Assembly: GCA_028719205.1 (NCBI GenBank)
Contig: JAQUKH010000008.1
Location: 1 to 64,000, forward strand
Direction of reading: 5' to 3'
Origin: a bacterium
GTDB taxonomy: Bacteria > JACRDZ01 > JAQUKH01
Length of the DNA stretch: 64,000 nucleotides
Positions 1 to 6,925 of this stretch are shown here, in pieces. The number at the start of each line of letters is the position of its first letter. The stretch's first letter is position 1. The notes below the pieces were generated by a model. The model had not been told where the DNA came from and made no database searches. It saw nothing but the letters and a program-made list of their open reading frames with translations. The position numbers and the translations under genes are program-made.

Positions 1-920
1 TTCCCTTCCCCGCCGTAATAATCAGCCCTGCCTGATATTTTATAATTATAATTTTTATAATCCGCGGAAACCATCAGTTTTTTTGAAACAGGATATTCAG
101 CCTGGCCGCCTAAAATAAGGACCTTTTCAGCCGGGTCAATAATATCAGGCTGTAATTTGAAAGCGTTTGATGTCATAGATGAAAAATAATATTCATAGTT
201 TATCCACTGGCTGTCCAGGATCATCTTTAATTTATTAAAAGGGCCTAATGTCATATAATATGAATGTTCCTGCCATACTGATTTTTCAAGATTAATAACC
301 GAACGCCCCGATAATTCCATCTTCTTTAACGGAACAAACCAGGCATCGGCGCAGGCTTCATCACGGATTTTTACGCTATAGTCTTTTTCCATGAGGTAAG
401 AAACACCTAAATTGTAACTGCCATTTTTTCCCTGTGAGATCCTGCTGCCAAAAATATAATTTCCGGTTTCATCAAAATTGGTTTTAACCGTTCTTCCTCC
501 ATACGCGGAAATAGAAATATTATGCTCAAGGTTTGAGGACGCGTAAACACCATCAACTCTTTCATAAGAAACTCCTTCAAAAATATTCAGCCTGCCAAAG
601 TCAAATTTTGTATTCCTGTTTTTATCCAACAAGCTGAAGTATCCATATTGAAGGTCACTATCGAATTTTTGATCATTAAAGCTTTTATCCGCCAGATCCT
701 GCCTCATCCAGCCTCCAAAATGAAAAGATATATCCTTTTTCGCGATATCATTAACATCCAGGTCAAGGTATTCATAAAGCGGCATATTTCTTTGATTTTC
801 CCCGTTCTCCCGCACGCTAAAATAAGTTTTCGATTCCGAGTTAAAATCAAACGCGCCTATTTCTAAAGGCATTAGAATAATAAAAGCTAAAATGAATAAT
901 CGTTTTATATATATATACAT
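1..920 (-). CDS. Outer-membrane beta-barrel protein, C-terminus cut by window edge
   Basis: This reading frame is open from an ATG at 920 to the left edge, giving about 306 residues without a stop. The first ~23 residues (MYIYIKRLFILAF...) form a signal peptide ending near GAFDF. The remainder alternates polar and aromatic residues in short strands (for example YGYFSLLDKN and INYEYYFSS), as expected of a transmembrane beta-barrel. No enzyme motif is visible. Its substrate and exact family are unknown. The next gene upstream (response regulator) ends 56 bases away on the same strand, so the two could be co-transcribed. Confidence 0.7.
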   Translation of the reverse strand, partial: MYIYIKRLFILAFIILMPLEIGAFDFNSESKTYFSVRENGENQRNMPLYEYLDLDVNDIAKKDISFHFGGWMRQDLADKSFNDQKFDSDLQYGYFSLLDKNRNTKFDFGRLNIFEGVSYERVDGVYASSNLEHNISISAYGGRTVKTNFDETGNYIFGSRISQGKNGSYNLGVSYLMEKDYSVKIRDEACADAWFVPLKKMELSGRSVINLEKSVWQEHSYYMTLGPFNKLKMILDSQWINYEYYFSSMTSNAFKLQPDIIDPAEKVLILGGQAEYPVSKKLMVSADYKNYNYKISGRADYYGGEG

Positions 921-976
921 ATTTTTCCATTAAACATTTCTAATAAAACATTATAATGATACCAATCCATTTTTTA

Positions 977-1360
977 CTAAAACAATTTTAAGGGCTCCTT
1001 CATTGTCTCAATATAATTGATTAAGTCCAGGGGATAAAATGGTTTTCTAAAGCACTTTTGAATGCCGCAAAAATTCATTAACCATGTATCGTCATCCCCA
1101 TAAAATCCACCAGTCATGCCGATGATAGGAATATTGTCATATTTTGAAATATTTTTTATTTCTGAAGCCACACAAAATCCGTCTTTCCCGGGCATTTTGA
1201 TGTCAAGTAAAATAACAGCAGGTTTTATTTTGTCTATCATTTCAATCACTAATTTTGTATCATTGATAGCTGTAACATCATATCCGCTTAAAACTAAAGA
1301 TTCGCTAAGTTTATCTAATAATTCCCTGTCATCGTCTATAATCATTATTTTCTTTTCCAT
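977..1360 (-). CDS. Stand-alone response regulator receiver domain
   Basis: The 127-residue protein is a single CheY-like receiver domain with no output domain. The acidic pocket is IIDDD near residues 8-11, the phospho-acceptor is Asp53 in LLDIKMPGKDG, the conserved Thr is at about 83 (GMTGG) and the Lys is Lys106 in RKPF. Without a DNA-binding domain it should act by protein contact, for example in a phosphorelay. The cytochrome gene upstream ends only 29 bases before this start, so they are probably one operon. No histidine kinase lies in the window. Confidence 0.9.
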   Translation of the reverse strand: MEKKIMIIDDDRELLDKLSESLVLSGYDVTAINDTKLVIEMIDKIKPAVILLDIKMPGKDGFCVASEIKNISKYDNIPIIGMTGGFYGDDDTWLMNFCGIQKCFRKPFYPLDLINYIETMKEPLKLF

Positions 1361-1389
1361 GGTTTTTTTCCATTTACTTACGAAGCCTT

Positions 1390-1782
1390 TTATTTAGTCT
1401 TTTCCGGCATCTTTTCTTCTACTTTTTTTGGCTTTTCAGCTTTTTTTCCCAAAGACTTCAGATAACTGACAATATTAACCATATCAGCGCTTTTAACATC
1501 AAGCCCCTTGCCTTTCATAGGATTTTTAATACACGCGTTTACAGCTTCCTCTATACTCTTCATCTTATTGCCCATTATACTGATTTCTTTTTTATCAGCA
1601 GATTTTTCCAACCCTTTACCATCCGGATGGCATGAGTTACAGGATTTTCCTGCAGTCCCGCCGCCAAACTTGGGGTCATTAAATAATGTTTTCCCTTTTT
1701 TAACATCACCGCCGCCGGCAAACGCTGATGAAAATAAAACCGTAATCATTGGAATTAATAATAGACCTTTTATAAACTTCAT
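1390..1782 (-). CDS. Periplasmic monoheme c-type cytochrome
   Basis: I place the start at the ATG at 1782, because a strong AGGAGG lies 8 bases upstream and a signal peptide (MKFIKGLLLI... ending SSAFA) follows directly. A longer frame from 1845 would put 21 unlikely residues in front. The mature protein has one heme motif, CNSCH, inside a cytochrome c fold (KKGKTLFNDPKFGG... ending IVSYLKSLGKK). A later Met in SADMVN or NPMKG may be the second axial ligand. The tail after about residue 110 is Lys/Glu/Pro-rich. It is a small soluble electron carrier; its partner is not identified. Confidence 0.88.
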   Translation of the reverse strand: MKFIKGLLLIPMITVLFSSAFAGGGDVKKGKTLFNDPKFGGGTAGKSCNSCHPDGKGLEKSADKKEISIMGNKMKSIEEAVNACIKNPMKGKGLDVKSADMVNIVSYLKSLGKKAEKPKKVEEKMPEKTK

Positions 1783-1815
1783 TTGTGTTTCCTCCTTATA
1801 AAGTTGATGCCTTTT

Positions 1816-1934
1816 ATAAATACCGCCTGACGGGAGGATTATCAACTCGCTCTTATTTTAATGTTTGCTTTATTAAAACAAACTTTTTTAATAGATAGCG
1901 AAGCAAATAAGCTTCTCCCGCTGGCGGTATTATC
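1816..1934. repeat. Imperfect palindromic element of about 118 bp
   Basis: The two ends are inverted copies of an ATACCGCC-n(2-3)-CGGGAG motif (left 1820-1836, right 1916-1930). The interior also pairs in part (GTTTG near 1863 with CAAAC near 1878, and a GCT/AGC pair further out). It lies between the ferritin-like and cytochrome genes and codes for nothing visible. It could be a short mobile repeat or a structured leader of the cytochrome mRNA. Confidence 0.5.
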
Positions 1935-1945
1935 TATATAAAATC

Positions 1946-1984
1946 AGAAAACATAATCTACAAATAGCGAGAATTATGTTTTCT
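1946..1984 (-). terminator. Stem-loop after the ferritin-like gene
   Basis: A 12-bp perfect stem (AGAAAACATAAT with ATTATGTTTTCT) and a 15-base loop lie just past the stop of the gene ending at 1995. The tract after it on the minus strand is T-rich but interrupted (CTGATTTTATA), so it is a plausible rather than a textbook terminator. Confidence 0.5.
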
Positions 1985-1994
1985 AACAGGCTTT

Positions 1995-2435
1995 CTATCC
2001 TAAAAGAAGAGATAACTCAACAATATGCTCTTCCTCATCAATAATAATATGCCTGATTTCATGCTCTAAAGTAGAGAATTCATATTTAAATGCTTCCCTG
2101 TTTTCACGTAATTTTTTATAAATTTGGTTATAAAAATCAGCTGCCTCTTTTTCATTCTGCAAATTTATCGAGAGAATATTTTTAAGTTCTTTAGCCGGCT
2201 GTGTTTTTGACATTGCCATGCCGGGTTCTCCTCCCAGGTAACCGGCTATCATGGTGCGAAATTTTTCTTCATGTTTGCCCTCATCGGAAGCGATCTCTTT
2301 AAGGCGTTCAATGATTTTTTCCGCGTTCACGCCCTTTATCATCTCCGCGTGCGCGAGATACTGGATCCTGGCGGCGTGTTCCAGCTCTAATCCCCTGTTA
2401 AGCATTTTAATTAATTCCTCTTTTACCTTGTCCAT
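1995..2435 (-). CDS. Ferritin-like diiron protein (bacterioferritin/rubrerythrin type)
   Basis: The start at 2435 has AGGAGG 6 bases upstream; the frame can be extended to 2474 but that only translates the ribosome binding site. The 146-residue protein is a four-helix bundle with diiron ligands spread as in ferritin-like proteins: Glu17/19, an ExxH pair at Glu52-His55 (EGKH), Glu95/97 and a second ExxH at Glu134-His137 (EEEH). No C-terminal rubredoxin domain is present. Likely role: iron storage or peroxide/oxygen handling in the cytoplasm. Its promoter carries the shared upstream element at 2520-2558, which ties it to the redox regulon of this island. Confidence 0.85.
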   Translation of the reverse strand: MDKVKEELIKMLNRGLELEHAARIQYLAHAEMIKGVNAEKIIERLKEIASDEGKHEEKFRTMIAGYLGGEPGMAMSKTQPAKELKNILSINLQNEKEAADFYNQIYKKLRENREAFKYEFSTLEHEIRHIIIDEEEHIVELSLLLG

Positions 2436-2497
2436 CCTGTCCTCCTTTTTTATTTCATTTTTATTTTTTTGCACCGGTGTTTCATTTTTTGATTTCT

Positions 2498-2558
2498 ATC
2501 ATATACTTTTATTAAAATATGTAAATTGGCTAGTTCTACTTTTTTTTGACTTTTTTCC
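2498..2558 (-). promoter_or_regulatory. Promoter A with shared upstream element (ferritin-like gene)
   Basis: On the minus strand GGAAAAAAGTCA (2547-2558) is followed by GTAGAA and TAGCC, then a -35 box TTTACA (2520-2525), a 16-base spacer and a -10 box TATGAT (2498-2503). The expected leader is about 55 bases. GTCA begins 25 bases before the -35 start, the spacing shared with the other copies. Confidence 0.72.
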
Positions 2559-2594
2559 AAAGGCCGTGAATATGGATAAACTGAGATAATAATA

Positions 2595-2626
2595 AAAAAG
2601 AGACCGTTTAATAACGTTCTCTTTTT
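2595..2626 (-). terminator. Intrinsic terminator of the kor operon
   Basis: A 14-bp stem with one mismatch (AAAAAGAGACCGTT pairing with AACGTTCTCTTTTT) and a 4-base loop. It has A-runs on one side and T-runs on the other, so it can work in both directions. It lies 46 bases past the stop of the small gene at 2672, the last gene of the kor operon. Confidence 0.8.
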
Positions 2627-2671
2627 CTTATTTTACTTGTTAATATATTACTTTTACAATTTCAATCTTGT

Positions 2672-2851
2672 TCAACAGGGCGAATAGCTCATATCCTGGC
2701 CGCAGCAAACAAGATTGCAGGCATCACAACCGCATGGGTCATCCACAGCGATAACCATGCCGCATGAATCACAGGTGAATTTATCGCCTTTTTTTACTTT
2801 TTGATCCGGCTTCACGCTTTTTTTCTTGTCTTTTGATTTTTCGTTTTTCAT
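2672..2851 (-). CDS. Desulforedoxin-like small Cys-rich protein
   Basis: This 59-residue protein starts at an ATG at 2851, 26 bases after the KorB stop, with AGGAGG in front. A Lys-rich N-terminus (20 residues) precedes FTCDSCGMVIAV and VCCGQDM. The CxxC plus CC-G pattern is that of desulforedoxin and the N-terminal domain of desulfoferrodoxin, where four cysteines bind one iron. Unusually, a second Cys cluster (PCGCDAC) sits between the two halves. It is probably a small electron carrier or metal site serving the neighbouring oxidoreductase and cytochrome. It is last in the kor operon and is easily missed because of its length. Confidence 0.75.
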   Translation of the reverse strand: MKNEKSKDKKKSVKPDQKVKKGDKFTCDSCGMVIAVDDPCGCDACNLVCCGQDMSYSPC

Positions 2852-2877
2852 AATTGTCCTCCTTTTTTAATGTTTCC

Positions 2878-3732
2878 TCATATAAAATCTTTTAACATAT
2901 TTTTTATCCTGATATTTATTTCTTCTTCCTTTCCCGGCGTAACTTTCAGGAAATTCTCTTCAAAAGCCGGTGAATCTTTTTTGTAATATATTCCAAGCCC
3001 GATAGGCGCGCTGTTATTATAATCCCATTCTCTGATCTTATTCATTGCCTGGTTAAAATCACCCGGATTGTGGCCTTTTATTTCATACACATTTTTATTA
3101 TAATACTCATACATATTAAAAAATGTCACGCAAACCTGTAAAACGTCAACTAATGAAAATCCCTTATGCGTAATCGCTTCTTTTAATATAGTTTTAAGAA
3201 GTTCCAATTGAGACGAATAACCGCGCGCGAGAAATGTCGCGCCGCTTGAAAGCATAAGTTCTAAAGGATTTAGAGGAAGTTCTTTTGTACCGTACGGAGT
3301 CGATTTCCCTTTAAAACCCAGCGGCGATGTGGGCGTATACTGGCCTGTGGTTAAACCATACACACGGTTGTTATGGATGATCATTGTAATATCAATATTC
3401 CTTTTCGCCGCGAAAATCAAGTGTTCCAAACCCTCCCCGTAAGCGTCACCGTCGCCCGCGAAACCTATTATCTTTAAATTGGGATTGGCTATTTTGATAC
3501 CCTCAGCGGCAGGAGTTACCCTCCCGTGAATAGAGTAAAAACTATTCATATTAATATAATCAACTATCTTCGCGTGGCATCCTATACCGGAAACAAGGAC
3601 TATATTTTCAAAAGGTAATCCTTCATCCATCAATGATTTAAGCGCCGCCCTGATCGCGGTAAAAATCGCGAAATTACCGCAGCCCGGGCACCAGGTATTT
3701 TTCGCGTTAGTAGTTAGATCTTTTTGATTCAT
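2878..3732 (-). CDS. korB: 2-oxoacid:ferredoxin oxidoreductase, beta subunit
   Basis: The beta subunit binds thiamine pyrophosphate and passes electrons from oxidative decarboxylation of a 2-oxoacid to ferredoxin. The N-terminus has WCPGCGN, typical of KorB/PorB. The TPP-Mg motif is GDGDAYGEG...NNRVYGLTTGQ, with the GDG at about residues 93-95. Length (284 aa) fits the two-subunit (gamma-alpha plus beta) class. Which 2-oxoacid is used cannot be read from sequence; 2-oxoglutarate or a related acid is likely. Its partner (5023-6714) is separated from it by an octaheme cytochrome gene, with only 4 bases between that gene and this start. Confidence 0.92.
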   Translation of the reverse strand: MNQKDLTTNAKNTWCPGCGNFAIFTAIRAALKSLMDEGLPFENIVLVSGIGCHAKIVDYINMNSFYSIHGRVTPAAEGIKIANPNLKIIGFAGDGDAYGEGLEHLIFAAKRNIDITMIIHNNRVYGLTTGQYTPTSPLGFKGKSTPYGTKELPLNPLELMLSSGATFLARGYSSQLELLKTILKEAITHKGFSLVDVLQVCVTFFNMYEYYNKNVYEIKGHNPGDFNQAMNKIREWDYNNSAPIGLGIYYKKDSPAFEENFLKVTPGKEEEINIRIKNMLKDFI

Positions 3733-3736
3733 GATT

Positions 3737-4972
3737 TTATTCTTTTGGCCTGTTTACTCTTAATTGTTGAGCTTCTTCTTTTATGTTCTCCAAAGACTCT
3801 TTCATTGGCGCCCATCCATACCAATGCATATAATCCGGATTCATATGAAAAGCACCCTGAAAAGCTCTCATCCTGTATTCAAGGAACATTACATACAATT
3901 CCTCTTCAATTTTACTTTTTGCTTCATAAAACTGAAGCAGGTCAGGTGCAAATGTCCAGCCCTCCGGTTTTTTAATAATGCCGTCTTTATAAAGATTTTT
4001 TACTTCCCTGACAGCCTCAGCCATTATTTTATCTGAATCTTTTATTACCATATCACAAGCGTCAAGCTGGCCTTTAGCATATGACGCGCTGTGGCATTTT
4101 GAGCATATTTTAATCATCTTGTCTCTTTCCTGCTGGAATTCTTCTTTTGTAAGTCGGGCAAGCCTGTTACCCTTGACAAGTTCGAGCCTTGCCGTCGGAT
4201 TACCATTCTCATCGAGAACACCGAGCGCCTGAAGAATTACTACTCTGTCATTTAACCAGTCTTTATCATCTTCAGGAAGCCTTAACGCTAGAAAACCCCA
4301 GGAGGTGATCACATTATGGTCCCCATTTGACATATGACAGGTTTGGCATGTCGGCGCCCTTTTGCTTGTTTTATCTTCTATCTGCCAAATTGTCCCGTGT
4401 TTAGATGTAGACCACATTTCCCATTGCGGATGGTCGAAACCCATATGACAGCTCTGGCATGCCCTCGGATCCGATGCTTCTGATTTTTTAAAAGAATGCC
4501 TGGTATGGCAGGCGTCACATTGAGCATGCCCATAACGGTACTGTTCTATTTCAACAGCAGATTTGATCCCCATTTTGTGGCAGCCGGAACAGCCTTTGTA
4601 TCCTTCTCCTGTCACAGCTTTCGGCTGATGAGCCATCATTGGCATGGAAACAGCCGCTGTCCATGCCAGATTATGCTTTCCCGCATTAAATTGTTCTACT
4701 TGTTTTTTGTGGCATTTTTTGCATGTTTCAGGCGTGGGCATCTTTGCCAGTTTCGCGTCATCCATTTTATTATGTTCTTTATCATGGCACGTTGAACAGT
4801 CAATTCCTTTTTTAGACATCTTTCCTTCAAGATGCTGTTCAACTATACCCGGTGTTACTTCTTTGTGACAAGTAATACATTCACTTTCCTTGTTTTCTGC
4901 CAAAGAAATATTAACTGACAAAAATACAAAAATAATACCCAATCCTGTTTTTACGTATCGTGAAGAAAACAT
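3737..4972 (-). CDS. Octaheme c-type cytochrome, hydroxylamine oxidoreductase-like family
   Basis: The start at 4972 has AGGAGG upstream and begins a signal peptide ending NISLA. The 411-residue protein holds eight CxxCH motifs: CITCH 32, CSTCH 59, CKKCH 84, CSGCH 128, CDACH 152, CQSCH 172, CQTCH 209 and CSKCH 290. A helical C-terminal third follows. This number and spacing match the HAO-like octaheme family, whose members oxidise hydroxylamine or hydrazine or reduce nitrite. The C-terminal segment YMHWYGW (381-387) holds candidate tyrosines, but I cannot tell whether one equals the cross-linking Tyr of true HAO. It is shorter than classical HAO. It is exported, yet encoded between the two subunits of a cytoplasmic oxidoreductase. 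Confidence 0.88.
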   Translation of the reverse strand: MFSSRYVKTGLGIIFVFLSVNISLAENKESECITCHKEVTPGIVEQHLEGKMSKKGIDCSTCHDKEHNKMDDAKLAKMPTPETCKKCHKKQVEQFNAGKHNLAWTAAVSMPMMAHQPKAVTGEGYKGCSGCHKMGIKSAVEIEQYRYGHAQCDACHTRHSFKKSEASDPRACQSCHMGFDHPQWEMWSTSKHGTIWQIEDKTSKRAPTCQTCHMSNGDHNVITSWGFLALRLPEDDKDWLNDRVVILQALGVLDENGNPTARLELVKGNRLARLTKEEFQQERDKMIKICSKCHSASYAKGQLDACDMVIKDSDKIMAEAVREVKNLYKDGIIKKPEGWTFAPDLLQFYEAKSKIEEELYVMFLEYRMRAFQGAFHMNPDYMHWYGWAPMKESLENIKEEAQQLRVNRPKE

Positions 4973-5022
4973 TTTAATGCCTCCTATTAATATATATTTT
5001 CGCAACCATATTATTTTTCCTT

Positions 5023-6714
5023 TTATTCCGCTGGGATATTATTTTTTAGATATTTTTTTAACTCTTCCTGTAATTCGTCTATTGAAAACGGCCTGCCATC
5101 GTATTTTAATATTTTTTCATTTACATCAAATCCATAATATTTAAGAAGTTTAATTAACTGTCCTGTCGCGTTATTTTCCACGCAAACAATTTTTTTTAAA
5201 CCTGAAATTGCCGATTTAAATTCTTCTGCCGGAAACGGCGATAAAACTATAGGATGAATAACCTTTAAACCCTGACTTTGTCCCGCCTCGATACAAACTC
5301 CTTTATTTGAACCCCAGCAGATAATACCAACTGATGAATTAATATTTCCATAAACTCTCACGGGTTTATATTCACTAAGTTCTTTTTTTAAAAATATTCC
5401 TTTGCTGAGCCGCTTCTCGCACATATTTTTCGTTGTTTCCGGGTCTTCTATCGTAATCCCGGATTCATCATGTTCGTAACTGTTTATCTTCACAACCGCA
5501 TCTTTATCTGACGGAAAAGCCAGAGGGGAAATACCGCTGTCAGTATTCAAATATCTTTTATATTTTGTTTTCCTGTCCCATAAAACAGGTTCGCATTTTT
5601 TTATATCTTCAGTTAAATCAATATCAAAACTGTATGTTCCCTCACATAAGGTTTTATCAACGAGCAATATTCCCGGTAATTGATATTTCCAAACGAGATT
5701 CAAACAAACCGCCGACCAGAAATAAGCCTCCTCCGCGTCCCCGGGCGCGATAACCAGGCGGGTAAATTCTCCCTGTCCCGCGTTCAAGGCGAAATGAAGT
5801 TCCGTCTGCCCTGTATAAGTGGGCAAGCCCGTGCTCGGCCCTGTCCTTTGCCCAAGTATGACTACTACAGGCAGTTCTGCCATACCCGCGAAGGTAAATC
5901 CTTCTGTCATAAGGCAAAAGCCTCCTCCTGAAGTCCCCACAGCGACTTTCTCGCCCGCGTAAGCGAAACCCTCTGCCATTAACATTACTCCGATCTCACT
6001 TTCAGGATGAAGGACTTTTAAACCGAATTTTTCTGAAATACCGGCAAGAAAATGCAGGATATTTGAAGTGGGTGTCATTGGATAAGCTATATATGCTTTA
6101 AGCCCCGCCCTGATAAGCCCAAAGCTGATCGCCTCGTTTCCCGTAAATACCGGAAGATTTTTTTGCCCCTTGAGATCCAGCTTTAAAAATTGATCTATTG
6201 AATCATATCCTTTTAACGCAACCTTAAGGTTGATATCAAGTTCCTTCTTGATATTTTTTTTAAAAACATCTTCTACTATATCCCAGCCGATTTCAGCGCT
6301 TTTACAGAAGCTTCCTATGATCCCGGAATTTCGTATTATCGCGTCCGCTTTCTCTTCTTTTACAAATTTTTCAAAAGGGATTCCATTTTTACGCCCTCCA
6401 AATGTCAATCCATCAATTTTGACGAGTTCGGAATCATAGATCAAAAACGAGTTTTGTTTGAGCCTGCTTTTATGTAAATCCAATGTTTCCTGGTTTAACG
6501 CGAGAACGCAATCTACCATATTCGCGTGCGTTAATATTTTTGACTCCGAGGCGCGTATAATAGAAAAGGTATGCCCGCCCCTTATAAGAGAAGGATAATC
6601 ACGATAGATATAGATATTATAACCCAGCCGGCCTAAAATCCGGGCAAGGATTAAACTTGCCCTGTCAATCCCATCGCCTGCCTTGCCGCCGATCAGAAGA
6701 GAAAATTCCTTCAT
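5023..6714 (-). CDS. korA: 2-oxoacid:ferredoxin oxidoreductase, fused gamma-alpha subunit
   Basis: The N-terminal ~190 residues are the gamma domain (GGKAGDGI...RDYPSLIRGGH). The alpha domain follows, with the pyrimidine-binding region (GNEAISFGLIRAGLKAYIAYPMTP) and the C-terminal transketolase-like domain. Together with KorB it forms the cytoplasmic TPP enzyme that makes an acyl-CoA and reduced ferredoxin, or runs in reverse for CO2 fixation. AAGGGAAA precedes the ATG at 6714. It is the first gene of the operon korA / octaheme cytochrome / korB / desulforedoxin-like, driven by the shared-element promoter at 6767-6826. The 563-residue length is normal for the fused class. Confidence 0.92.
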   Translation of the reverse strand: MKEFSLLIGGKAGDGIDRASLILARILGRLGYNIYIYRDYPSLIRGGHTFSIIRASESKILTHANMVDCVLALNQETLDLHKSRLKQNSFLIYDSELVKIDGLTFGGRKNGIPFEKFVKEEKADAIIRNSGIIGSFCKSAEIGWDIVEDVFKKNIKKELDINLKVALKGYDSIDQFLKLDLKGQKNLPVFTGNEAISFGLIRAGLKAYIAYPMTPTSNILHFLAGISEKFGLKVLHPESEIGVMLMAEGFAYAGEKVAVGTSGGGFCLMTEGFTFAGMAELPVVVILGQRTGPSTGLPTYTGQTELHFALNAGQGEFTRLVIAPGDAEEAYFWSAVCLNLVWKYQLPGILLVDKTLCEGTYSFDIDLTEDIKKCEPVLWDRKTKYKRYLNTDSGISPLAFPSDKDAVVKINSYEHDESGITIEDPETTKNMCEKRLSKGIFLKKELSEYKPVRVYGNINSSVGIICWGSNKGVCIEAGQSQGLKVIHPIVLSPFPAEEFKSAISGLKKIVCVENNATGQLIKLLKYYGFDVNEKILKYDGRPFSIDELQEELKKYLKNNIPAE

Positions 6715-6766
6715 ACAATTTCCCTTTAATTAAAGTAACAAGAAAATCTTATAAATATTAGTTTTA

Positions 6767-6826
6767 ATGATATCCTTTTTTAAAATTTATATAAAGATGA
6801 TAGTTCTCCTTTTTATTGACTTTTTT
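6767..6826 (-). promoter_or_regulatory. Promoter B with shared upstream element (kor operon)
   Basis: Minus-strand GAAAAAAGTCA (GTCA at 6817-6820) lies 25 bases before the -35 box TTTATA (6790-6795), then a 17-base spacer and -10 TATCAT (6767-6772). The GGAGAAC block matches copy A, but the TAGCC block is degenerate (TATCA). The leader before the korA start is about 46 bases. Confidence 0.68.
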
Positions 6827-6865
6827 CTGTTTTTAATGAATTCAAATAAGGCTGACTAATGCAAC

Positions 6866-6890
6866 GGGGAGAGATTTCTCCCTCCCCATT
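6866..6890 (-). terminator. Stem-loop after the multicopper oxidase gene
   Basis: A G/C-rich inverted repeat (GGGGAG...CTCCCC type) lies about 40 bases past the stop at 6926. It has no clear T-run, so termination there is only a suggestion. Confidence 0.35.
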
Positions 6891-6925
6891 CATTTTAATC
6901 AGTGATTAACGATTTTCTAACTTTG

